A stretch of 64,000 bases of DNA from Variovorax sp. JS1663 (GTDB taxonomy: Bacteria; Pseudomonadota; Gammaproteobacteria; Burkholderiales; Burkholderiaceae_C): NCBI RefSeq assembly GCF_002157355.1, contig NZ_LYMK01000032.1, positions 20,163 to 84,162 of the forward strand. The letters are read 5' to 3'. The position numbers and the translations under genes are program-made. The stretch's first letter is position 1. Every line of letters begins with the position of its first letter. Shown here in pieces: positions 1 through 8,022 of this stretch. A model generated the notes under the pieces. The model worked only from the letters and a program-made list of their open reading frames with translations, had not been told where the DNA came from and searched no databases.

Positions 1-306
1 CAGCGCATAGACCGCGAGCGTGATCAGGAACAGCTTCTTGCGGCCGAGCCGGTCGGTCATCCGCCCGAAGAGCAGGGCGCCGATCACGGCGCCGCCGATG
101 TAGAGCGAACCCGACCAGCCGATCTGCGCGGCCGTCAGCGCCAGGGTGTCGGGCCGCTCCAGCACGCCGCCGATGGAGCCGACCAGCGTCACCTCCAGCC
201 CGTCCAGCACCCAGGCCACGCCCAACGCGATCACCACGCGCCAGTGCCATCGCGACCAGGGCAGGCGGTCGAGGCGGGCCGGGATGTCGCTCGGGACACC
301 CGTCAT
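1..306 (-). CDS. MFS transporter, N-terminal part (gene runs off the left edge)
   Basis: The N-terminal 102 codons of a major facilitator superfamily permease are visible. The reading frame starts at the ATG at 304-306 (M-T-G-V-P-S-D); a more upstream ATG in another frame closes at once. After a short cytoplasmic leader there is a first membrane segment (VVIALGVAWVLDGLEVTLVG), a second one (SGSLYIGGAVIGALLFG) and then the loop DRLGRKKLF. That loop is the conserved G-R-x-x-D-R-x-G-R-[RK] signature between helices 2 and 3. The acidic D-G-L-E pattern in helix 1 recalls metabolite:proton symporters of the aromatic-acid/sugar-porter type, but the substrate cannot be read from this fragment. It is divergent from the lipoprotein gene at 1084 across a long intergenic region. 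Confidence 0.85.
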   Translation of the reverse strand, partial: MTGVPSDIPARLDRLPWSRWHWRVVIALGVAWVLDGLEVTLVGSIGGVLERPDTLALTAAQIGWSGSLYIGGAVIGALLFGRMTDRLGRKKLFLITLAVYAL

Positions 307-889
307 CGAGGCGGCTTCACAAGGCAGGCCATGGCGCAAGACTAACCCAGCGCGATCGCGGTGCAGGCCGACAACAGCGTGCCGGCGCTCTACGAAGGGA
401 ACGCATGGTCAAGCCTTCCCCGAACCCTCGTGGACCCGTTGCTGAGTGGTCGCCACCTTGCAATCGCACTCCTCGCGCTCGCGTCATACGAGTGCTGCAC
501 TGGCCAACTGTCAAGAGAACCCTACGCCCCAACCGGTGTATTCAACGCGAATCCGACCTCGCGTCGCGGTTCCAAACGGCCGCAACCCCGCGCGGCGCGC
601 GTGTAGGACATGGCCTACGTACGCCTTTAGGGCTACCGTTAATGAAGTTGCATTAATTATGAAATGAAACCGTGTCTGCCAAACGATTAATCCTATTTGC
701 CTCGTCAATCGATATGGACGCCCGGATGTCGCTCGGCTGTGACTTTGTGCATGACTTGGATCATTCATTTCGCCTCGCCAAAAAATTGCCTCACTGACAA
801 TAGCGTCCATTGAAGCAAGGATGGACGCAGTAGAAGGCAACATGAAATCTCTTGTCGCAGCGAGCAGCGGCGACGAATCCCCCTAAAGC

Positions 890-959
890 GAGTACCGAAG
901 TACTCAATGAACCGATGACAAATCGGTTCGACCTCTGCCTATCGGCAGGTCGTACGACC
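890..959 (+). promoter_or_regulatory. Cluster of four adjacent hairpins/palindromes in the leader of the 1084 gene
   Basis: Four inverted repeats lie head to tail: GAGTAC-CGAA-GTACTC (890-905), GAACCGAT-gacaa-ATCGGTTC (909-929), CTGCC-tatc-GGCAG (935-948) and the 12-base perfect palindrome GGTCGTACGACC (948-959). The segment CCGAT (912-916) could pair with ATCGG at either 922-926 or 941-945, so mutually exclusive RNA folds are possible. What is seen is the pairing potential; a regulatory RNA or operator role is inferred. Confidence 0.45.
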
Positions 960-1030
960 CCTGTGCGACGCCTGCCCGCCAGCGCGGCGATGAGCGCTCC
1001 TTTTTCGACGATTTGTTCGGCAATTTCTTT

Positions 1031-1062
1031 TGCGCCTTTTGCAGGCGCAGGAATTTCTTTTT
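1031..1062 (+). terminator. Terminator-like hairpin just before the lipoprotein start
   Basis: TGCGCC (1031-1036) pairs with GGCGCA (1044-1049) around a 7-base loop and is followed by a T-rich run (1053-1062). It lies about 20 bases upstream of the start codon at 1084, where an intrinsic terminator would act as an attenuator. The stem is short and the T-run is interrupted, so this is a weak candidate. Confidence 0.3.
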
Positions 1063-1083
1063 TCCATTTATCTGGAGTTCGGT

Positions 1084-3753
1084 GTGAAAACCCTCGACAA
1101 ATGCGCACTCCTGCTGTTCGTGGCGACGGGCGCGCTCGCCGGTTGCGGTGGCGGCGGCAGCGGGTCCGGCGGCGGCTTCGCGTTCCCTCAAGGCTCGGAT
1201 GCGCCGTCGCCGGCGGCCGCGCCGGCCGGCACGGCAAATACGACAACGATGCAGGCGACGACCGTCATGGTGGCTGACGAAGCCAGCGGCACGACGTCGA
1301 CGATCAACTCCGCTGCTGCCGCCGCCGCCGGCAAGATGGCGGAACTCGGCAAGCTCGATGCGAGCTGGGTCAAGGTGGCCGAGGAAGGCCAGACCTTCAG
1401 GCTCTCGTCCTTGACGGCCGTGCAGTACGGCGCGAATTCGGCCTGGCTGACCAAGCAGCTGTCCGGCACTGTGGTGTGCAGCAACGGCACCTTCGGGCGC
1501 GATCCGATCGAGTACGTGGCCAAGGCTTGCTATACGCAAACGCCCTCGGCACCCCCGCCGCCCGCCGCGCCTGCTGCCGGCATCTTGCTCGCGCGGGAAG
1601 GCGGCTCCTTCACCGTGCCAGCGCCGACCCTGGTGAAGTACGGCGCCGACTCGCGCTGGATCACGCGCTCGGTGACCGGAACGGCCGCCTGCACGAATGC
1701 CTTCTTCGGCGGCGACCCGGCGTTCATGACGGCGAAGACCTGCGTTTCTGCCGGTGCCGCGCCGGCACCAGCCCCGGCGCCCGCGCCCGCGCCCGCGCCT
1801 GCACCTGCACCTGCACCTGCACCTGCCACTGCCCCTGCGCCCGCGCCCGCCGCCCCTGCGCCCGCCCCCGCGCCGTCACCCATCACCGGCGACGTGGTCG
1901 ACAGCAGCGGCGCGATCGTGGCGAGTTCCTACGACAGCATCGCCTACAAGTTCGGCCAGGCCGAGGGCGTGGCCTACCGCTTCGGCCCGGTGGCGACGAA
2001 GACCGGTGTCGACACGCTGCCTCAGCGCGGCGACGTGGGCGCGATCAACCACGGCCCGGGCAACGACCTGTACTACCAGCTCGGCGCGGAAAACAACGCC
2101 GCGGACAACCTCTACGTGAGCATCCACGGCGCGGCGATCGGCACGCCGGCGAGCGGCAGTTCGCTGTCGACCTCGTTGGGATGGTTCCAGTCGCAGGCCA
2201 CCGATCGCGTGACCTTCATGCAGCGCCCGCAGCTGCTGTGGCAGGACAAGCGTCTGCTGCCCACCGCCGTCGACGACTACTACCGCGCGGGCGTGCTCTC
2301 GCCCAACGACCCGGCCGACCTGCCGATCGTCGAAGACCGCGGCGAGAACGCGGCGGACAGCCCCTCGACGCGCCTGTCGCTGGTCGCGACGCAGGGCAGC
2401 CCGACGAAGCCGGCCACGATCTTCACGGTGGGCACGTACACCGCGCAGAACCGTGCCAGCGTCAAGCTGGCCCTGGGCAAGGTGCCGACCGCGATTTCGG
2501 TGACGGGCGGCGGCGAGTTCGCCTTCGTGACGGTCTGGGACACGGTCAATCGCAAGGGCCAGGTCGCGGTCGTCTCGCTGGGCGGCAGCTGCCAGGGCTG
2601 CACGCTCGACGGCGCCAAGTACGACTGGTGGCACGACTGGATGGACATGGTCCACCCCGGCTTCTTCAACCAGGGCAACTACATCTTCATGAAGGTGCTG
2701 GGCTACGTCGACCTGCCGGCCAACATGAAGGCGCCGACCTCGATCAAGGTGACGACCGGCATCCATCCCTATGCGGCCGTCGTGTACACCGGCAGCGGCG
2801 CCCTGTCGGGCATGGCGAAGGAAGCCTCGCCGATGGCCAACAACCGCGCCAGGCTGCTGCCGGGCGGCGAGTACTACGAGAAGTACGCCAAGGGCGGCAT
2901 CGCGGTGATTGCGTCCAAGTCGGAGAAGACGGTGGCCTTCATGGACCTCGGGCCGCTCTTCAAGTACACGAACGACATGTACCTCGGCAGCGCCGCGAGC
3001 AACCTGGAGACGCAGAAGGTCGGCCTCGCGGCCAACCAGTGGCCCTACCTGCTGGCGGACCGCCCGCAGGCGGCGCCGACGGTCATCAAGACCGTCACGC
3101 TGGCCGACAAGCCGACCAGCGTGCTGACGACCTCGACCTACAACCACTGGAGCAAGGACGACCGCCGCCGCATGGCGCCGCCGAACGACATGTACTGGGA
3201 GCCGAACCCGCACTACGCCCGCGCATGGGTGGCGACGGAGGGCGGCAGGCTGCACATCTTCTCGCTGGGTGCGTACGTGCAGGGCGCCAAGCCGGCGGTG
3301 GGCACGCCCGCGGAGATCGTGGAAGTCGGCGCGGTGACGGGCCTGGGCAACAACGTCACGCACCTGGCGGCGGCCAAGGACTATCCGGACCAGGCCGATC
3401 CGATCAACACGATGCTGATCTTCACCGACCGGGCCAACCGCAAGTGGGGCTGGGTGAAGTTCGCCGCCGACGGCAACAGCGGCACGATCCTGCGCACCAT
3501 GGAGGATTCGCGCGTCGACCCGATCATGGTGACCATGTCCGACAACTACTCGACCAAGGGCAACATCGTCAGTGTGGCGAACTACAGCGGGCAGAGCATC
3601 GACAACTACCGCTTCGGCGACCTGGTGTACCCCGACAGAAACTTCTGCTGGTCGGTCGGCGTGTGCCCCACGATGACCCTGCGTGGCGAATACGCCGGCA
3701 AGCTGGCGCTGCCCTTCAAGCCCTTCGCGGTGCACGCGTCGAACGTGCCCTGA
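1084..3753 (+). CDS. Large lipoprotein with duplicated Cys module, Ala-Pro linker and propeller-like body; function unknown
   Basis: The protein is 889 residues. I chose the GTG at 1084 because GGAG lies 6 bases upstream (1074-1077) and because this start gives a clean lipoprotein signal: M-K-T-L-D-K, a hydrophobic stretch and the lipobox L-A-G-C (Cys21). Two related modules of about 50 residues follow (about 1372-1533 and 1579-1746). They share E-G-x-F, Y-G-A-x-S-x-W-[LI]-T, S/T-G-T, C-x-N, F-G-x-D-P and A-K-x-C, so each has two cysteines that may pair. Then comes a low-complexity Ala-Pro linker (about 1756-1880) and about 620 residues with segments such as GEFAFVTVWD and GGRLHIFSLG, typical of beta-propeller blades. 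It is probably exported and anchored to the cell envelope. I do not recognise the family, and no enzyme motif is evident. It stands alone, preceded by a structured leader and followed by a hairpin. Confidence 0.8.
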   Translation: MKTLDKCALLLFVATGALAGCGGGGSGSGGGFAFPQGSDAPSPAAAPAGTANTTTMQATTVMVADEASGTTSTINSAAAAAAGKMAELGKLDASWVKVAEEGQTFRLSSLTAVQYGANSAWLTKQLSGTVVCSNGTFGRDPIEYVAKACYTQTPSAPPPPAAPAAGILLAREGGSFTVPAPTLVKYGADSRWITRSVTGTAACTNAFFGGDPAFMTAKTCVSAGAAPAPAPAPAPAPAPAPAPAPAPATAPAPAPAAPAPAPAPSPITGDVVDSSGAIVASSYDSIAYKFGQAEGVAYRFGPVATKTGVDTLPQRGDVGAINHGPGNDLYYQLGAENNAADNLYVSIHGAAIGTPASGSSLSTSLGWFQSQATDRVTFMQRPQLLWQDKRLLPTAVDDYYRAGVLSPNDPADLPIVEDRGENAADSPSTRLSLVATQGSPTKPATIFTVGTYTAQNRASVKLALGKVPTAISVTGGGEFAFVTVWDTVNRKGQVAVVSLGGSCQGCTLDGAKYDWWHDWMDMVHPGFFNQGNYIFMKVLGYVDLPANMKAPTSIKVTTGIHPYAAVVYTGSGALSGMAKEASPMANNRARLLPGGEYYEKYAKGGIAVIASKSEKTVAFMDLGPLFKYTNDMYLGSAASNLETQKVGLAANQWPYLLADRPQAAPTVIKTVTLADKPTSVLTTSTYNHWSKDDRRRMAPPNDMYWEPNPHYARAWVATEGGRLHIFSLGAYVQGAKPAVGTPAEIVEVGAVTGLGNNVTHLAAAKDYPDQADPINTMLIFTDRANRKWGWVKFAADGNSGTILRTMEDSRVDPIMVTMSDNYSTKGNIVSVANYSGQSIDNYRFGDLVYPDRNFCWSVGVCPTMTLRGEYAGKLALPFKPFAVHASNVP
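1756..1880 (+). repeat. In-gene hexanucleotide repeat (GC[AGC]CC[CTG]-type) encoding Ala-Pro
   Basis: A near-perfect tandem array of 6-base units such as GCGCCC and GCACCT encodes (Ala-Pro)n with a few substitutions (A-T-A-P, A-A-P). Because the unit is 6 bases, copy-number change would lengthen or shorten the linker without shifting the frame. Confidence 0.85.
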
Positions 3754-3766
3754 AAGATCGCGGCGC

Positions 3767-3788
3767 GCCGCCGAGAACGGCGGCCTTT
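3767..3788. terminator. Hairpin between convergent genes
   Basis: GCCGCCG (3767-3773), loop AGAA, CGGCGGC (3778-3784), then CTTT. It lies 14 bases after the lipoprotein stop and before the convergent oxidoreductase end. The stem is good but the T-tract is short, so it may be a terminator for the plus-strand gene. Confidence 0.5.
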
Positions 3789-3810
3789 CGAGCCGGCATC
3801 GCCGCAGCCA

Positions 3811-5160
3811 TCAGGTCTGCGGCGCCACGCTGCCGGCGCGGTCCTGCCGTGCGGACAAGAGGTCCCGCCACCGGTACCAGGTGGCCACGGCCTGCATGCC
3901 CGGCACACGAAGGCCGTGCAAGGGGATGGGCCTGAAGCTCGCGCCGGACATCGGGCCCGCAGCGACGGCGCTGCCGCAGGCCATGGCCGCCACCAGCCTG
4001 CCGAGCAGCTGCGAGAGCGCCACGCCGCGGCCGCCGTAGCCGATGGCGAAGAAGACGCCTGGCGCGAGCTCGCCCAGGTGGGGGAAATCGTCCAGGGTGA
4101 CGGCCACCTTGCCGGACCAGCGGTGCTCGATGGCCACGTCCTTCAGCATGGGATAGGTCGCCGCCAGGAGGTCTTCCAGCCCCCGAAAAGATGCCGGCAC
4201 GTCGCGGCCCAGCAGGTCCCCCCGCCCGCCGAAGAGCAAGCGGCCGTCGGGCGTGACGCGGAAATAGTTGGTGAGCTTTCGCGTATCGGTCAGCAGATGG
4301 CCTTGCGGCAGAACAGCAGACCGCTGTGCGTCGGTCAACGGTGCCGTCGCAATCACGGAAGAGGCCACCGGGACGATGCGCTGCGCCAGGCGGAAGCCGA
4401 GTTTCTCGAGGTCCGTGTACGCGTTGGTCGCAAGGATGACCCGCCTCGCCTTGACCACTGCGCCGCGCGTCACCAGCCTGTAGCCGTCGCCGGACCGATC
4501 GATCCGCTCGACCGGCGACTGCCCGTGGATGCGCACCCCGGCCTTCTGGAGCGCGGACGCCAGGCCGCGCGCGTAGTCCAGGGGGTGGATGCCTGCCGCC
4601 CGCGGGTCGACATAGCCGCCGCGGTAGACCGCGGTCCCGCTGACGCGGGCCATCTCGTCGTACTCGAGGATGCGCGGCACGTCGTCGCCGGCATGCGCGC
4701 GCAGCCATTGCACATCCTCGCGCAGCGCGGCCAGGGCGGCCTCGCTGCTGGCTGCGGTGAGGTGCCCGCAGCGCCTGAAGCTGCAGGGGATGCGGTGCGT
4801 CGTCACGATGGACTCCAGGGTGTCCACCGCCTCCTGGATCAGCCCATGCAGGCCGAGCGTGGTCTCGGCGCCGTACTTCCGGGCCAGCGCGGCAAAGCCG
4901 GTCTTGTAGCGCAGCACGGCCATGCCGCCGTTGCGGCCGCTGGCGCCCCAGCCGGGCGCGTTGGCGTCCAGGACCAGGCACTCCCGACCCGCCTTCCACA
5001 GGTGGTGGGCCGCGGAAAGACCCGTGAATCCCGCGCCCACGACGGCCGTCTCGACGTGCACGTCGCCTGCCGGCGCGGCGCCTTGGATTCGCGGGCTGGT
5101 CGCCGTGTGCTCCCAGACGGAGGGTGAGGCTGCAATGGGCATGGGGTCGCCGGCGCGCAT
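3811..5160 (-). CDS. FAD-dependent amine/amino-acid oxidoreductase (DadA / PuuB-like)
   Basis: The protein is 449 residues of the D-amino-acid oxidase-like (DAO) family. The dinucleotide-binding motif G-A-G-F-T-G is at residues 42-47, followed by a D at the end of the second strand (LVLDAN) and the R-N-G-G-M segment typical of gamma-glutamylputrescine oxidase relatives. The C-terminal FAD-closing segment is F-A-I-G-Y-G-G-R-G-V-A. Members oxidise an amine or N-alkyl amino acid with FAD, making an imine that hydrolyses. The start ATG at 5158-5160 has GGAG just upstream and begins 8 bases after the ATPase stop; longer frames run into that gene. It is the last gene of the transporter/hydantoinase operon, so it probably acts on the imported compound or a breakdown product. 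The substrate is not readable from the sequence. Confidence 0.85.
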   Translation of the reverse strand: MRAGDPMPIAASPSVWEHTATSPRIQGAAPAGDVHVETAVVGAGFTGLSAAHHLWKAGRECLVLDANAPGWGASGRNGGMAVLRYKTGFAALARKYGAETTLGLHGLIQEAVDTLESIVTTHRIPCSFRRCGHLTAASSEAALAALREDVQWLRAHAGDDVPRILEYDEMARVSGTAVYRGGYVDPRAAGIHPLDYARGLASALQKAGVRIHGQSPVERIDRSGDGYRLVTRGAVVKARRVILATNAYTDLEKLGFRLAQRIVPVASSVIATAPLTDAQRSAVLPQGHLLTDTRKLTNYFRVTPDGRLLFGGRGDLLGRDVPASFRGLEDLLAATYPMLKDVAIEHRWSGKVAVTLDDFPHLGELAPGVFFAIGYGGRGVALSQLLGRLVAAMACGSAVAAGPMSGASFRPIPLHGLRVPGMQAVATWYRWRDLLSARQDRAGSVAPQT

Positions 5161-5168
5161 TTTCTCCG

Positions 5169-6290
5169 TCACTCCTTGCCGAAGACCATCAGGTCCTCGG
5201 TACGCCAGGTCACGGCGACGTCCTGACCCGGCTGAAGCTGCGCATGCATGACCCCCGCGCGGTTCTGCTCGCACGCGAGGATCTCTCCCACGGCCGTGTC
5301 GACGTGGATCGACAGACGCTCTCCGCCGAACACGATCTCCCGCACGCGGCCCCTGAGGCCGTGCGCCCGCGGCTCGGATTCGGCCGCAAGCGGGGACAGC
5401 AGGGTCTTCTCCGGCCGCAGCACCGCATGCACGGCGGCGCCGACCGCCAGCTCCTCGCGTGCCGCCGCCAGGCCGCTCATCTCGTGACCGAACGAGAGCT
5501 CGAGCCGGTCAGGGCCGGACGCGGTGATCTGGGCCGCGATGCGGTTCATCCTGCCGACGAAGTCCGCCACGAAGAGCGTTCGGGGCGCGTTGTAGCTGGA
5601 TGTCGGCGTGTCGTACTGCTCGACGCGCCCCGCGTTCATGACGGCGATCCGGTCGGCGGTGGACATCGCCTCGTGCTGGTCGTGGGTGACGAAGATGGTG
5701 GTGATGTTCAGGCGGCGCTGCAGCTGTCGCACCTCGACCTGCATCGCCTCGCGCAGCTTGGCGTCGAGCGCGCTGAAGGGCTCGTCGAGGAGCAGCACCG
5801 TGGGCCGGGTGACGATCGCGCGGGCGAGCGCAACGCGCTGCTGCTGGCCACCGGAGAGTTCCGAGGGCATGCGGTGGCCGAGGGCCGCCATGCGCACCAT
5901 GCCGAGGGCTTCCCCGGCGCGCTCCTGCGCATCCTTGGCCGGGACTCCCCGCATGCGCAGGCCGAAGGCGACGTTCTGCAGCACGGACAGGTGGGGAAAG
6001 AGGGCGTAGCTCTGGAACACCATGCCCAGGTCGCGCTTGTGGACGGGCTTCGCGAGGATCGACTTGCCGTCGACGAGGATGTCGCCGCCGGTCGGTTCCG
6101 TCAGTCCGGCGATGCAGCGCAGCAGCGTGGATTTGCCGCAGCCCGAAGGCCCGAGCAACGCCACGAACTCTCCGGCACCGACCTCGAGGTCGATGCCGGC
6201 GACGGCGCGGTGGTCGTGGTATTCCTTTTGAAGGTGGCGGATCGTCAGTTGGCCGCTGGCGGCGCGCTGGCTGGACAGGAGGGATTCCAT
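5169..6290 (-). CDS. ABC importer ATPase, polyamine/opine type (PotA-like)
   Basis: The protein is 373 residues. Walker A is G-P-S-G-C-G-K-S-T (47-55), followed by the Q-loop V-F-Q-S-Y-A-L-F-P-H, signature L-S-G-G-Q-Q-Q-R, Walker B L-L-L-D-E-P, D-loop S-A-L-D and switch T-H-D-Q. A C-terminal TOBE-type domain covers the last 120 or so residues, as usual for PotA/FbpC/CysA-class ATPases. It would energise uptake through the two permeases encoded immediately upstream. The start is the ATG at 6288-6290, 4 bases after the preceding permease stop (6295-6297). With the periplasmic binding protein at 11822 it completes a spermidine/putrescine-type importer, but the ligand is probably another small cation or amino-acid derivative, given the catabolic genes around it. 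Confidence 0.92.
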   Translation of the reverse strand: MESLLSSQRAASGQLTIRHLQKEYHDHRAVAGIDLEVGAGEFVALLGPSGCGKSTLLRCIAGLTEPTGGDILVDGKSILAKPVHKRDLGMVFQSYALFPHLSVLQNVAFGLRMRGVPAKDAQERAGEALGMVRMAALGHRMPSELSGGQQQRVALARAIVTRPTVLLLDEPFSALDAKLREAMQVEVRQLQRRLNITTIFVTHDQHEAMSTADRIAVMNAGRVEQYDTPTSSYNAPRTLFVADFVGRMNRIAAQITASGPDRLELSFGHEMSGLAAAREELAVGAAVHAVLRPEKTLLSPLAAESEPRAHGLRGRVREIVFGGERLSIHVDTAVGEILACEQNRAGVMHAQLQPGQDVAVTWRTEDLMVFGKE

Positions 6291-6294
6291 GGCA

Positions 6295-7086
6295 TCACCT
6301 GGAGGTAAACATGAGGTTGCGGACGCCGAAGCGCCGCTCGAGGATGAAGAGCGCAACCACCGCGATGAGGATCTGCAGCGTGGAGACGGCAGCGACCGCC
6401 GGGTCGTGGTTGTAGACGAGGTAGCTCAGGATCGAGACCGGCAGGGTGGTCGTCCGGGTGTTGCTCAGCAACAGCGACACGGCGACCTCGTCGAGCGACA
6501 TGAGGAAGGCGAAGATCCCGCCGGCCATGAGGCCGGGCTTGAGCAGCGGCAGCGTGACATGGAAGAACACGCGGGCCGGCGAGGCGCCGTGCACGGCCGA
6601 TGCCTGCTCGATCTCGGGATTCGCGCTCGTGTAGACGGCGAACACGGTCCGCATGATGTAGGGAATGATCACGACCGAATGCCCCGCCACCAGCGCCCAG
6701 AAGCTCGAGAGTCCCAGCTTCGCGTTGAGGAACAGCAGGCCGATGGCCAGGATGATCGCCGGCAGGCTCAGGGGAGAGAGCATGAAGGCCTGGATCAGCC
6801 GCCCCCCCGGCAGCCGTGCCCGGACGATGGCGAGCGTCGCCGGGACGGCCAGCAGTGCCGCGAAGAGCGTCGAGACGCAGGCGAGCCGCAGGCTGTTCCA
6901 GATCGCCTGCATGAAGGTCGGGTCGGCCAGGACCTTGCGGAACCACCGCAGCGACAGACCCTGCGGCGGGAAGGCCACGAACTCGCCGGGCGTGAAGGCC
7001 GCGGCCACGATGATGAGGATCGGCGCCAGGAGGAAGGTGGTCATCACGCACAGATAGATGCGCATGGGCCATGAGAATGCGTTCAT
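6295..7086 (-). CDS. ABC importer permease, PotC-like
   Basis: The protein is 263 residues with about six membrane segments, starting M-N-A-F-S-W-P-M-R-I-Y-L. The cytoplasmic EAA loop (S-A-V-H-G-A-S-P-A-R-V-F-F-H-V-T-L-P) that docks on the ATPase is clear. The start ATG 7084-7086 has GGAGGT upstream and overlaps the stop of the first permease by four bases (ATGA), which implies translational coupling. It is the second permease subunit of the polyamine-type importer and lies between permease 1 and the ATPase. Confidence 0.92.
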   Translation of the reverse strand: MNAFSWPMRIYLCVMTTFLLAPILIIVAAAFTPGEFVAFPPQGLSLRWFRKVLADPTFMQAIWNSLRLACVSTLFAALLAVPATLAIVRARLPGGRLIQAFMLSPLSLPAIILAIGLLFLNAKLGLSSFWALVAGHSVVIIPYIMRTVFAVYTSANPEIEQASAVHGASPARVFFHVTLPLLKPGLMAGGIFAFLMSLDEVAVSLLLSNTRTTTLPVSILSYLVYNHDPAVAAVSTLQILIAVVALFILERRFGVRNLMFTSR

Positions 7087-8003
7087 GCGGACCTCCGGAG
7101 AGAACGGCGCCGCAGCATGGACTGCAGCCCCAGAAGGAGCATCACCGTGAGCAGCAGGGCGATGCCGAGCGCGGCGGCGGTGCCCCAATCGCCGACCGTG
7201 GTCAGGCGCTGGTAGATCAGCAGCGGCAGCACCATCGTCGAGTTGTCGCCCAGCAGCATGACGGTCACGAAGCTGCCGATGGTCAGCGTGAAGGTCATGA
7301 TCGAGCCCGTGATCACGCCCTCGATGCTCAGGGGCAGGCTCACGTAGAGCAGGGTGCGCAAGGGCGACGCGCCGAGCACGGCTGCGGCATCCTCGATGCG
7401 CGGGTCCAGTGTCTCGAGCGTGGAAGCGATGGAGATCACCATGAAAGGCAGCAGCACGTGCACCAGCGCGATGACGATGCCCGGCCACGTGTACATGAGA
7501 TCGAGCTTCGGCAGGCCGAGCGCGGTGCAAAGGCTGTCGATCAGGCCGTTGCCCCCGATGAGGATCATCCATCCGTAGGAACGCACCACCACGTTCACCA
7601 GGAGCGGCGCGACCAGGGTGAAGATCAGCGCCGCCTTGAGTCCGCCGGATGCGCGCGCCACCGCGTAGGCGAAGGGGTAGCCGATCAGCAGGCAGATCGC
7701 GGTGACGGCGACGCCCAGCATCACCGTGTTGCGCGCGACTTCGATGAAGTACGGATCCGTCGCGACCCGCATGTAGTTCTGCAGGCTCAGCGCTCCGTCG
7801 CCCGGTTTCAGGCTCTCCGTCACGTTGAAGGTCAGCGGGCCGACGAAGAAGATGCAGAGGAACAGCAGCACGGGCGCCGTCAGCGCCCACGGAAGCCAGC
7901 GCCGCAGTGGCGCCGCGCGGCGCATGCCGGCGCGGGGGCGCTGGGTCGATGCGGCCGGCGCCTCGTTCGGCGCCAGCGCGGCAGATGCGGGGACGATGCA
8001 CAT
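7083..8003 (-). CDS. ABC importer permease, PotB-like
   Basis: The protein is 306 residues. A cytoplasmic N-terminus of about 35 residues precedes six predicted membrane helices (first: W-L-P-W-A-L-T-A-P-V-L-L-F-L-C-I-F-F-V-G). The EAA loop reads E-D-A-A-A-V-L-G-A-S-P-L-R-T-L-L-Y-V-S-L-P. The start ATG 8001-8003 is preceded by GGAGG at a good distance and lies 19 bases after hyuB. The placement of importer genes between hyuB and the FAD oxidase suggests uptake and cleavage of the same substrate are co-regulated. Confidence 0.92.
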   Translation of the reverse strand: MCIVPASAALAPNEAPAASTQRPRAGMRRAAPLRRWLPWALTAPVLLFLCIFFVGPLTFNVTESLKPGDGALSLQNYMRVATDPYFIEVARNTVMLGVAVTAICLLIGYPFAYAVARASGGLKAALIFTLVAPLLVNVVVRSYGWMILIGGNGLIDSLCTALGLPKLDLMYTWPGIVIALVHVLLPFMVISIASTLETLDPRIEDAAAVLGASPLRTLLYVSLPLSIEGVITGSIMTFTLTIGSFVTVMLLGDNSTMVLPLLIYQRLTTVGDWGTAAALGIALLLTVMLLLGLQSMLRRRSLRRSA

Positions 8004-8022
8004 GGCCAGCCTCCGCTATCGC

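Larger units (their letters stand above)
307..1083. other. Long intergenic region with inverted repeats and structured leader
   Basis: This is 777 bases with no convincing gene between divergent genes. It contains an AT-richer stretch around 630-710 with the inverted repeat TTAATG (639-644) / CATTAA (651-656), spacer 6, which could be an operator. It also contains the hairpin cluster and terminator-like structure described separately. Small open frames here, including an alanine/lysine-rich one on the minus strand at roughly 900-1080, lack a recognisable start context or homology and were not called. Confidence 0.5.

Noticed and set aside
791..1246. Minus-strand frame with an Ala/Lys-rich stretch in the 1084 leader
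   Set aside because: No ribosome-binding site or family match; it overlaps the N-terminus of the lipoprotein, and its Lys-rich part simply mirrors the T-rich leader.
1756..1880. Repeat array considered as CRISPR
   Set aside because: The repeat unit is 6 bases, contiguous and in frame as Ala-Pro codons, with no spacers.
1876..3735. Long open frame on the strand opposite the lipoprotein
   Set aside because: It is a high-GC shadow: Arg/His/Val-rich composition, no start context and no recognisable domain, while the plus frame has lipobox and propeller features. The same reasoning removes the long antisense frames over hyuA, the Opp genes and the tag-like genes.
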